Shown: one piece after another, positions 54,645 through 63,100 of the stretch
Layout: every line of letters starts with the position of its first letter
Numbering within the stretch: the stretch's first letter is position 1
Origin: Serratia liquefaciens
Lineage (GTDB): Bacteria; Pseudomonadota; Gammaproteobacteria; Enterobacterales; Enterobacteriaceae
Direction: 5' to 3'
Assembly: GCF_027594825.1 (NCBI RefSeq)
Contig: NZ_CP088930.1
Span: forward strand, 2,293,019 to 2,357,018
DNA length: 64,000 bases
Translations under genes and position numbers: made by a program
Notes under the pieces: generated by a model
Seen by the model: only the letters and a program-made list of their open reading frames with translations
Told to the model about the DNA's origin: nothing
Database searches by the model: none

Positions 54645-55579
54645 TAACCGAACTCACGCAGCCGATGCATCAAACGCACAAAAGGCGAGCCGCTATCGGT
54701 AGCGCGATCGTTCTTGCCTGTGATCACCACGGTAGCCGTGGTGCCTGCCGGGTACGGATGCAACTGGTCTTTGTCGTCCAGCAGGATTTTCACCGGCACG
54801 CGCTGTGCCAGACGCACCCACTCCAGGTTGCTGTCGATCGACGCCAGCCCTTTGCTGTTCACGGTGCTGCTGCTGTTATTGACGGCGGCAGCCACGCTGT
54901 CGACGGTGCCATGCATGATACGGTTACTGCCCAGCGGAGTGATTTCCGCACGGTCGCCCTTGTTCAGGCCATGCAGCTTGGTTTCTTCCAGGTAGGCCAG
55001 AATGTAGAAACTGTTTTTCTTCACCAGCGCCACAGCGACAGAACCGCGGGTAATGTACTCACCGGCATGTACGTTCAGGTTAGTGATCCAGCCATCGGCC
55101 GGTGCACGCACCGTGGTGCGTTCCAAATCCAGCTTCGCCAGTTCACGAGTCGCTACTGCCTTCGCCAACTGATGTTCTACGGTTTGCAAAACGTTATTCG
55201 CCTGGTCAATCTCTTCCTGCGACATTGCCTGCACGCCCAAGCGAACGCGACGGCCCGCCTCACGTCTTTTCTCCGCTGCCAGGGTCTGGTAATAGGCCAC
55301 GTCGGCGTTGGCTTCTGCCAGGGCCTGTTGGTAGCGCGGCTGGTCGATCACCAACAGCACCTGTCCTTTCTTGACCAACTGGTTATCCACCAGCGGCACG
55401 TCGGTCAGCAGACCGGTAACGTCCGGCGCTATCGCCACTACATCAGCGGTAAACTTGGCATCACGCGTCCAGGGGGACTCGGTGTAAAACACCCAGGCTT
55501 TGAATACGGCGACGATCCCCAACAGGACCAGAATCAGAGTGATCGCGATTCGGGTTATTTTTATTGAAAAATTTTTCAC
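54644..55579 (-). CDS. aaeA: AaeA, efflux membrane-fusion subunit
   Basis: Periplasmic adaptor (HlyD family) of the AaeAB pump. 311 residues (E. coli 310): one N-terminal membrane helix (about 10-30), lipoyl half-motifs around [14 protein letters not shown] and [14 protein letters not shown], and a coiled-coil hairpin between (90-150). 7 bp after aaeX. Confidence 0.97.
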   Translation of the reverse strand: MKNFSIKITRIAITLILVLLGIVAVFKAWVFYTESPWTRDAKFTADVVAIAPDVTGLLTDVPLVDNQLVKKGQVLLVIDQPRYQQALAEANADVAYYQTLAAEKRREAGRRVRLGVQAMSQEEIDQANNVLQTVEHQLAKAVATRELAKLDLERTTVRAPADGWITNLNVHAGEYITRGSVAVALVKKNSFYILAYLEETKLHGLNKGDRAEITPLGSNRIMHGTVDSVAAAVNNSSSTVNSKGLASIDSNLEWVRLAQRVPVKILLDDKDQLHPYPAGTTATVVITGKNDRATDSGSPFVRLMHRLREFG

Positions 55580-55586
55580 AGCGACC

Positions 55587-55790
55587 TCAAACGAAAAGAC
55601 ATGAAATCAGATAGAACAAACAGCAGTACAGCGCGGTATTAAACAGCGCCGGATGCCAGACAAAATCGTAAATCCCGGTAGGTTGCAGCAAGCGACGCAG
55701 CAAAAAAAACAGCGCCAGCGAGACCAGCAACTCAAAAAATACCGGGGGAAACGACAGTCCGAAAATGACCATAACCGGAAGCAAACTCAT
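55587..55790 (-). CDS. aaeX: AaeX, small membrane protein of the aae operon
   Basis: 67 residues beginning [16 protein letters not shown], the E. coli length, with two membrane helices (DUF1656). AAGGAA precedes ATG 55790; the frame extending to 55811 is rejected. First gene of aaeXAB, divergent from aaeR. Role not established. Confidence 0.95.
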   Translation of the reverse strand: MSLLPVMVIFGLSFPPVFFELLVSLALFFLLRRLLQPTGIYDFVWHPALFNTALYCCLFYLISCLFV

Positions 55791-56107
55791 CAATTTTTCC
55801 TTATTGTTCACTACACCGGGCGTTAACCTTCATTTCCATTCACATTCTCTTTACATTTTAGCTGACACGCACCACAAATTCCGCCCCAGACAGGTTGTCC
55901 AGGCCACGAACCTGAAAAAAAGGTAAACTCTGGAACGTACATCCGCGATAGGGAATGCGAGGATACCGGAGGGATCGGCCACGACGTCGGCGCCGATCGC
56001 ACTCGCGCGTTGGTAAGGTCTTTCCACCCGACCCCGTTATATTAGCGTGCTTACTATCAACTCATCAACAATCTGTGATCTAAATCACTTTTAAGCCAGA
56101 GTGAATA
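55791..56107. promoter_or_regulatory. aaeX-aaeR divergent control region
   Basis: 317 bp without a gene; must hold the AaeR-controlled aaeXAB promoter and the aaeR promoter. The clear feature is a CRP-like site near aaeR (separate entry); a GC-rich palindromic patch (GGCCACGACGTCGGCGCCGATC, 55977-55998) is also present. Confidence 0.5.
56074..56089. promoter_or_regulatory. CRP-like site before aaeR
   Basis: TGTGA-TCTAAA-TCACT, one base off the CRP consensus, centred about 27 bp before the aaeR ATG. The TGAT-N4-ATCA core also resembles an FNR site, but the GTGA half fits CRP better. Confidence 0.55.
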
Positions 56108-57019
56108 ATGGAAAGATTAAAACGGATGTCGGTATTCGCCAAAGTGGTTGAATGCGGGTCATTTACTGCGGCGGCGCGCCAACTCGATATGAGCGTTTCG
56201 TCTATCAGCCAGACCGTCTCCAAACTGGAGAATGAGCTGCAGGTTAAGCTGCTTAACCGCAGCACGCGCAGCATTGGCCTGACGGAAGCCGGTAAAATCT
56301 ATTATCAGGGTTGTCGTCGCATGTTGCTGGAAGTGAGCGAGGTGCACGAACAGCTGTACGCGTTTAACAATACGCCGACCGGTACGCTGCGCATTGGTAG
56401 CTCCTCCACCATGGCGCAAAACGTGCTGGCGACCATGACTGCCGATATGCTGAAAGAATATCCTGGCCTGACGGTGAACCTGGTGACCGGTATTCCGGCG
56501 CCGGATCTGATTGCTGACGGGCTGGACGTGGTGATCCGCACCGGTGCGTTGCAGGACTCCAGCCTGTTTTCCAAACGCCTGGGATCCATGCCGATGGTGG
56601 TCTGCGCCGCAAAAAGCTATCTCAGCCAGCACGGCACGCCGCAGAAGCCCAGCGACATGGTCAACTTTTCCTGGCTGGAATACAGCGTGCGGCCGGATAG
56701 CGAATTCGAACTGATCGCACCCGAAGGCATCAGCACGCGCATTGCGCCGCAGGGACGTTTTGTCACCAACGATTCACAGACCATGATCCGCTGGTTGAAA
56801 GCCGGTGCCGGCATCGCCTATGCGCCACTGATGTGGGTGATCGAAGAGATCAAACGTGGTGAAATCGAGATCCTGTTTAAAAGCTATCATGCGGATCCTC
56901 GCCCGGTGTACGCGGTGTACACCGAGAAAGATAAGCTGCCGCTGAAGGTGCAGGTGTGCATCAACTACCTGAGCGACTACTTTAAGCGCGTGGCGGAAGT
57001 CTATCAGGGGTATCGCTGA
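56108..57019 (+). CDS. aaeR: AaeR, LysR-type activator of aaeXAB
   Basis: LysR regulator responding to aromatic carboxylic acids. 303 residues: N-terminal winged HTH (FTAAARQLDMSVSSISQTVSKLE, about residues 18-42), linker helix, and an effector domain (90-300) with SSTMAQNVLATM. Divergent from aaeXAB as in E. coli. Its 3' end overlaps the convergent membrane-protein gene by 38 bp. Confidence 0.93.
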   Translation: MERLKRMSVFAKVVECGSFTAAARQLDMSVSSISQTVSKLENELQVKLLNRSTRSIGLTEAGKIYYQGCRRMLLEVSEVHEQLYAFNNTPTGTLRIGSSSTMAQNVLATMTADMLKEYPGLTVNLVTGIPAPDLIADGLDVVIRTGALQDSSLFSKRLGSMPMVVCAAKSYLSQHGTPQKPSDMVNFSWLEYSVRPDSEFELIAPEGISTRIAPQGRFVTNDSQTMIRWLKAGAGIAYAPLMWVIEEIKRGEIEILFKSYHADPRPVYAVYTEKDKLPLKVQVCINYLSDYFKRVAEVYQGYR

Positions 57020-57359
57020 GCCAAAATCGGCGTGCCAGAGCGCCAAGCAACAGCAAAACCAGCATGCCCAACCCCCAAACCAGCCAGACAAGATATCCCG
57101 CCCAGGTGAGCAGCAGCGGGAAATAACTCGCCAGCCAGCCTCCCAGTTGCTGCAACAGAGGCAGCCCACTGTCCAGCAGCGCTGGCGGCACCAGGCTAAG
57201 CAACCCCGTCAACCGGGGTGCCAGTTCCGCAGAGCCGCTTTGTGCCAGCCCCGTCAACGCCGGCAGCCAGGCCAACACGCCGGAAGCTCCCCAAGCCAGC
57301 AACGTCCATAACGCCATGGCCGCCAACAAGACGACCAGACTCCATCCTGATTTGGTCAT
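56982..57359 (-). CDS. Small membrane protein paired with a zinc-ribbon protein
   Basis: 125 residues with three hydrophobic segments (about 8-32, 52-85 partly amphipathic, and 88-110) and a basic end (LARRFWLSDTPDRLPPRA). I do not recognise a family. ATG 57359 overlaps the stop of the zinc-ribbon gene (ATGA), so the two are co-translated. The last 38 bp are antisense to the end of aaeR. Confidence 0.7.
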   Translation of the reverse strand: MTKSGWSLVVLLAAMALWTLLAWGASGVLAWLPALTGLAQSGSAELAPRLTGLLSLVPPALLDSGLPLLQQLGGWLASYFPLLLTWAGYLVWLVWGLGMLVLLLLGALARRFWLSDTPDRLPPRA

Positions 57360-57643
57360 GGTTGCCCTCCGCTGACCGCCGTACCGCATTGCTGGCAGAA
57401 ACGGCTCCCCGGCGGCAGCGGCGCCGAACACCCACGACAGGACGCTGACTCCGTTTCGAAAGGTTGGCCGCAGCGGTGGCAGTAACGGGCACCGGGCCGG
57501 TTAGGTGCCTGACATTGCAGGCACTGCGGGCCCTGATCTCCATGCTGGTTATAACGGTTACCATGGTGTCCGCCCCCGTGCCGCGAACGTGAGTGGCCGC
57601 CACCAAAGCCACCTTGTCCCAAAAGCCTTTTCAACATGCTCAT
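57356..57643 (-). CDS. Double zinc-ribbon protein
   Basis: 95 residues. A Gly/His/Arg-rich N-terminus (10-38) that could bind metal or nucleic acid is followed by two CxxC..CxxC ribbons: CLQC with CHRC (about 41-58) and CRGC with CQQC (about 69-86). AGGGAAAG ribosome-binding site before ATG 57643. No enzyme domain. Coupled to the membrane protein downstream; may be its soluble partner. Confidence 0.78.
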   Translation of the reverse strand: MSMLKRLLGQGGFGGGHSRSRHGGGHHGNRYNQHGDQGPQCLQCQAPNRPGARYCHRCGQPFETESASCRGCSAPLPPGSRFCQQCGTAVSGGQP

Positions 57644-57851
57644 CGCACTTTCCCTCTCTGCTTTACGCCAGGGCTCAATGTAAACCCTAGAGTAAACTCC
57701 AGGGTAAAGTGCTGCGAGAGGGATTTACGTTTAATTACATCCTTAGAGCAGCAACGCTTTGATGTGGCTAGCAAAAAGCATCATCTGTCATTACCTGGCC
57801 TGCTGCCGGTGCGCTATGCTGCGGAGACCTCTCCCTGCATCAGGAATAAAA

Positions 57852-58796
57852 ATGAAAAAAATCATACTGGACTGCGATCCGGGGCATGACGATGCTATCG
57901 CCATGCTGCTGGCCTGGGGCAATCCGCAGATCGATCTGCTGGCCGTCACCACCGTGGTGGGCAACCAAACGCTGGATAAGGTGACCCACAACGCGCTGGC
58001 TGTTGCACGCATCGCCAATATCACCGGCGTGCCCTTCGCCGCCGGCTGCCCGCGGCCGCTGGTGCGGCAAATCGAGGTCGCACCCGATATTCACGGCGAG
58101 TCCGGCCTGGACGGCCCGGTTTTACCTGAGCCAACGCTGACGCTGGAAACGCTACACGCGGTAGATTTGATTATCGACACCATCATGGCCCATCCGCCAG
58201 GCAGCGTGACGCTGGTCCCCACCGGCGGCCTGACCAATATCGCCATGGCAGTACGTAAAGAACCGCGGATTGCCGAGCGTGTGAAGGAAGTGGTGCTGAT
58301 GGGGGGTGGCTATCACGTGGGTAACTGGAGCGCGGTAGCGGAATTCAATATCAAGATAGATCCGGAAGCCGCGCATATCGTTTTTAATGAGAAATGGCCG
58401 CTGACCATGGTCGGGCTGGATCTGACCCATCAGGCGCTCGCCACCCCAGAGGTGTGTGCACGCATTGCCGCCATCCACACCGGGCCGGCCAGGTTTGTCG
58501 GCGAACTACTCGAGTTCTTTGGCAAAATGTACCAGCAGGCACAGGGTTTCAGTGCACCGCCGGTGCACGATCCATGCGCTGTGGCCTACGTTATTGCCCC
58601 CGATGTGATGACGGTGCGAAAAGTCCCGGTGGATATCGAACTCACCGGCACCCTGACGCTGGGCATGACGGTAGCCGACTTCCGCGCAGCGCCGCCGCCC
58701 GACTGCCATACGCAGGTGGCCGTAACGCTGGATCAGGAAAAATTCTGGGGTTTGGTGGTGGATGCTCTAGAGAGGATTGGGGACGTGAAGATTTAA
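57852..58796 (+). CDS. Ribonucleoside hydrolase (RihA/RihB type)
   Basis: Cleaves the N-glycosidic bond of (probably pyrimidine) ribonucleosides to base and ribose. 314 residues from ATG 57852 (AGGA upstream). The Ca2+-binding and catalytic motif DCDPGHDDAIA lies at residues 6-16; GNQTLDK, VPTGGLTNIA, EFNIKIDPEAA and VHDPCAVAYV follow, the last bearing the metal-binding Asp. Sequence resembles RihB slightly more than RihA; neither symbol is certain. Single gene. Confidence 0.92.
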   Translation: MKKIILDCDPGHDDAIAMLLAWGNPQIDLLAVTTVVGNQTLDKVTHNALAVARIANITGVPFAAGCPRPLVRQIEVAPDIHGESGLDGPVLPEPTLTLETLHAVDLIIDTIMAHPPGSVTLVPTGGLTNIAMAVRKEPRIAERVKEVVLMGGGYHVGNWSAVAEFNIKIDPEAAHIVFNEKWPLTMVGLDLTHQALATPEVCARIAAIHTGPARFVGELLEFFGKMYQQAQGFSAPPVHDPCAVAYVIAPDVMTVRKVPVDIELTGTLTLGMTVADFRAAPPPDCHTQVAVTLDQEKFWGLVVDALERIGDVKI

Positions 58797-59011
58797 TGAA
58801 AGATTAACAAGGGCATTACCGCTTCGGCAGGCAGGGTGGCACTCTGTGCGGCCAGCTAGTTGGGAGCTTACTAGATACGGCAGAACGGGTAACTGGTGAT
58901 TGCTGAGAGTTTTCTGACCATAATCGGCATCACTGATCCGGTTACGGCGGCGAGAAGTGGGAGGATTTAGGGCTTAAAGACAGTAACCCCGGCTTTGACC
59001 GGGGATATTGT
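58797..59011. other. Gene-free stretch after the nucleoside hydrolase
   Basis: 215 bp without a convincing gene. A CCCCGG-CTTTGA-CCGGGG hairpin (58987-59004) just past the immunity gene may terminate the cdiA-cdiI transcript, but lacks a U tract. Confidence 0.4.
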
Positions 59012-59338
59012 TTATGGACCAGCCCATACTAGTTTTGATTTTAATTCCTCAGGTACGATTTTAAATAAGCTCCTAATATAATCCAGGTGCTGATTATAAT
59101 TTGGAGATATATTATCATTACATTTTTCAAAATAATATTTTGCCTGATGATTTAAAAACCATATATCATGCTCAGTAAATTCGCTTATGAGTAAAGTCAG
59201 CGTAAGGTTATGTACCAACTCAGCCTCAAAGTAACATGACATATCCCGCCCTTTCACTTTCTTATCAAGGGACTGAACGTTCCTTATATAAGGCAGAGAG
59301 AGTGCCAGCATTTTTACATATATCTCATTCTTTTTCAT
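59012..59338 (-). CDS. cdiI: Probable CDI immunity protein
   Basis: 108 residues, soluble, AT-rich coding sequence, unrelated to any family I recognise. Its ATG (59338) lies 7 bp after the cdiA stop with AGGAAA formed by the end of cdiA, the position of an immunity gene. Many aromatic and charged residues (YFEAELVHNLTLTL, DIWFLNHQAKYYFEKCND). Role is inferred from position and composition: it should bind the CdiA C-terminal toxin and protect sister cells. Confidence 0.75.
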   Translation of the reverse strand: MKKNEIYVKMLALSLPYIRNVQSLDKKVKGRDMSCYFEAELVHNLTLTLLISEFTEHDIWFLNHQAKYYFEKCNDNISPNYNQHLDYIRSLFKIVPEELKSKLVWAGP

Positions 59339-59345
59339 AAGAATG

Positions 59346-60113
59346 TCATTTCCTTGATGGCATTGGTTTGGCCCCAGCAGGAGCTTTTTTAGTCTGAGCC
59401 CATGAACCATTTTTCAACAACTTCTCTATATAAGAAGCATCACCGGTCTTTTTATATATCTCTTGAGCTGCAACCATTCGATGATTACCTTCCGATATAT
59501 AATAGTTTCCTTTGCTATCTACGTAACCAGCAATACGGCCTTCAGGTGCAGTAAATCTATAATTACCATTCAGCATATCACCTTTTATTTGATCTACTTG
59601 CTGTGGGTCTCGTAATCCTACTTGCATACTTTTTATGCTCGTCGACACCCCACTTTTAGATATATTTGATACTGTTGTTTTAGCTAACGTTACAAGTTCT
59701 TTGCCCAACATCCCAAGGGAAGCAACTACCGCTTGATTCTCTGGATCTGATGCAAAAGCTGCAAATTTCGTCCAGCCAGGGCTGTTTACATCAATATTCG
59801 CCAGATCTTGAGAGTTCCACTGCTGAACATAGGCTTTCGCTTCTTCGCTGGTCATTGCATCGACACCCGGCAATTTACCCACCCAGCCCGGGCGATCTGC
59901 CATCTCTAACCCACCTTGAACTTGCTCTTTATCAAACACCTGAACTTCTAAAGGATTGTCTTCCAGCTTGTTGTCCAAAGCCGCACTTTGCTCATCGCTC
60001 AGTTTCTTATATTTATTAAGGACAGCCGAACAATCTCCACCAGAAGCTTTACACGCCTGCATTTCTTTATCGAACGCAAGGGACTGTGTCGCACTCAGAT
60101 AGTTATTCTCAAC
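59346..60113 (-). other. CdiA C-terminal toxin region after VENN, with ParB-like domain
   Basis: Begins at VENN and runs 255 residues. The first ~150 are a cytoplasm-entry/translocation-type segment; the last ~90 carry GYVDSKGNYYISEGNHRMVAA, a pattern like ParB-type nuclease toxins (conserved Glu-Gly-x-His-Arg). The DNA becomes markedly AT-rich below about 59,720, continuing through the immunity gene, as expected for an exchanged toxin-immunity cassette. Confidence 0.65.
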
Positions 60114-63100
60114 CGCATTCTTACCGGCTTGCGAAGCCGTTACCGCCCCTGCCGTACTGTCTGAGGCTATCCCCCCTGCCAGTCCTGCCGCCAGTTGGCT
60201 CAAAGCACTGACCTCCTGCTTCTCACCTTCTGTCAGGCTGCTTATGTCACGCCCCGGGAACCTTATCTCTACTATCACCCGCGCGGCCAGCTCGCCACCG
60301 CCCGCACCCACTGCACCGGCTACCGCAGACTGGTTGTTCAGTTGCGCAGTTATCGCCCCCAGTAACGCATGCGCCATTGCGTTCGCAGCCACGTTATCTT
60401 CACCGACCCGCGCCTTGATTTCTCGCGCCAGATACGGTGCCGCTCCGCTCGCCAGGGCGCCGGCCAGATTGTTCCCCGCCAGAGCCTGCAGCACGCCCGT
60501 TACGGCTTGTGCGGCCCGCTGTATATCGCTGCCGGTGCCGTATTTCTGCATCTCGGCCTGATATTCCGGCGTTTTACGCAACGCTTTCGCATCCAGCCCC
60601 GGGTGCTTGTCCTTTGCCTTCTGCAAACCATTGATATCACCCTGGGTACGAACAATATCCATCGTTTGCCCGGCGATCTCGCCGATCAACTGCGCCTGCT
60701 TCAGCCGGTTCTGCTCTTTCTCCTTGTCGAAGATCGGCCCGATGCTGCCATTGGCGTTATCCGTATCCCGACTCAGCTGATTTACATCCTGCTGCTGGTT
60801 GGCCCGATCGCGAATAACCACGCTACCGCCCGACAACGCAGCCTTGGTCGTGCCTTCTGCGTGCCCTTTATTGCCCGCGCCGGAAAGAACCGCACCCGCC
60901 AGATTGGTCAGCAAATCTGACCCCACCGGGCCGCCGCTGCTGATGCTACCCCCCTGATGCTCGGCCTTGAAATCCGCCTGGTTATGGATATCACTGAAGC
61001 CCAGGGTGCCGGTATCAAGACGGTTTTTCTCTGGTGCGGCAGTACTGGCTATGACTGCGCCGTCCAACTGCGTATGCTGGTTAACCTTAATATCATAGCC
61101 GCCCTTGCCGGCAAATATACCGGTTTGCTCCTGCACGCTGTCATAATTGCTGTGCAATTTGTCACGGCTCATACTCAGACTCGCCGAGCCGCCGGCACCG
61201 AAGATAGCCACACTGACACCACCACTGGCGCTGCTTTGTTTGGCGTCATAGTTGTCGCTATCCTGCAGGCTTTGCATTATCAGGTTACCGCCAGTATCCA
61301 CCTCCACCCTTTCGCCACTGATTTGTGCCCCTGACAAAAGAGTATTCCGGGTACTGCGCGTTGACATCACGCCACCGGTGTCTATCGTCGTCTCAGTCCA
61401 AAACGTTCCATCCCCATGCTCACTGCCCTGGCTTTTGTTGGCATTGGCGAAGACGCTCAATCCCGTCTGTTTTCCTACACCAATGCTGACGCCGATATTA
61501 CCGCCGCTGCTCTTGTTGCTTCCTTCGGTCTTCTGAGTATTGGCTGCGCCCAACAGCAAGATGTCACGCTCGGCACCCAGAGTGGTGTTGCCCGCCACTT
61601 TAAACTGACTGCCTACAACGACAATGTCACCGCTGTCAGCAGTATTGCCCTTGCCGGTCGCCGTCACCTGCAGATTATTACCGACACTGAATGTTGAACC
61701 GGCGACGTTAGTTTGTTCCTGATGCTGTTTCGACGACGATTTCTGGCCGCCAAGAGAAATACTGACCCCTACCATGCTGCCTTCTTCAGTATCGGTATCG
61801 CCGACTTTTGCCAGTCGACCCGCCTGAGCGGCCTGCACGCCGGATAATGCCGCTTTGGCCCCCTGCAGAGCAGTAAGTCGGCCGTCGGTCTCCTGCTTTG
61901 CCTGTTGAGCCGTTGCCACCGCACTATTAATCGCACTGCCCACCGTACCGGACAGCGCCAAACTCAGGCCACTCTGTTTCTGTTCGAAGGCTTCGTCACG
62001 ACGACGAATATCCTTACCCGAATCGATATGGACGCTATCCCCCGTCATCGACAGGTTCTTATCCACAATCACATCTGCGCCACTGATATGCACCTTGCCG
62101 AGCGCTTCGATATCTACGCTGCCGCCGGTCGAGCCTATGGTGCTGACGCTCTGGCTTTGGGTGGTGCCATCTTCGTTCAATTGATGACGAGAAGATTTAC
62201 TGCCGAGGGTCGCGCCGATGCCGCCGCCGCTGAACACGCCGCTGGTTTTTTTCTCATTCAGCCGGTAACGGGATTGCTCCTCGGTGGCGGCAAAAATACC
62301 GATGTTATTGTCGGCTTTTAATGTGACCTGGCCGTCGCCCACCACCGTCGAGCCACGTACGGTCAGATCGTTAGTGGCCTTGAGCAAAACGTTGTCGCCA
62401 CTCAGTACCGTTCCTTTCTCATGGGTCGCGTAGTCCTCCTCCACCGTATGGGTGGTGGTTTTGGACATAAACCCTTTCTTGACCCTGGTCTCTTCGAAGA
62501 AGCTGTAGTCACTTTCAGTGACGCTGCCCACCACGATATTACGGTCGGCGTTAGCCACCAAATTGCCACTGACCTGTGCTTGCGTCCCCTTGAAGATGAC
62601 ATCCTGGTCGGCATCAACGCGCAAACTGCCGCCGGCGATTTCGGTGACCTGTTGGCGTATGGACTCTTTCACTCGCTGCTGGCCGCCGCCATGGCTTGCC
62701 TGATACTCCCGGCTTTCCACGCTGTTGAGATTTACGTCTCGCTTGCCACTCAGGAGGATGTCGCTGTCGCTCACCAACATCGCTGCCTGCGAGTTCAAAT
62801 CACGCTCGGCATGTAGCGTCATATTTCCACTACTGGTGATGATGCTGCGATCGGCACCGCTGCTGATGCGCTCGCTATTATTGGTTTTATCAATGGATTC
62901 TGTGCGATTGACAAGCAGGTTGATGTCACCTGTCGCCTGCAGGTTCATCGTGCCGTCAGAGGCGAGCCTCGCGCCGATAACATCGATATTTTTGTCGACA
63001 CGCATGATCAACGCATCTTCTGCGCTGATGACAGCAGTATCGCCAACTTCGGTACGCGACAGGGACAACGTCTGGCCGCCCTGAGTCCCCGTGGCATCCC

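Noticed and set aside
56074..56089. FNR site before aaeR
   Set aside because: The TGAT-N4-ATCA core fits, but the outer bases (GTGA, TCAC) favour CRP over the FNR TTGAT half-site.
59750..60019. Plus-strand small open frames within cdiA
   Set aside because: Antisense shadows of the toxin region without start signals.
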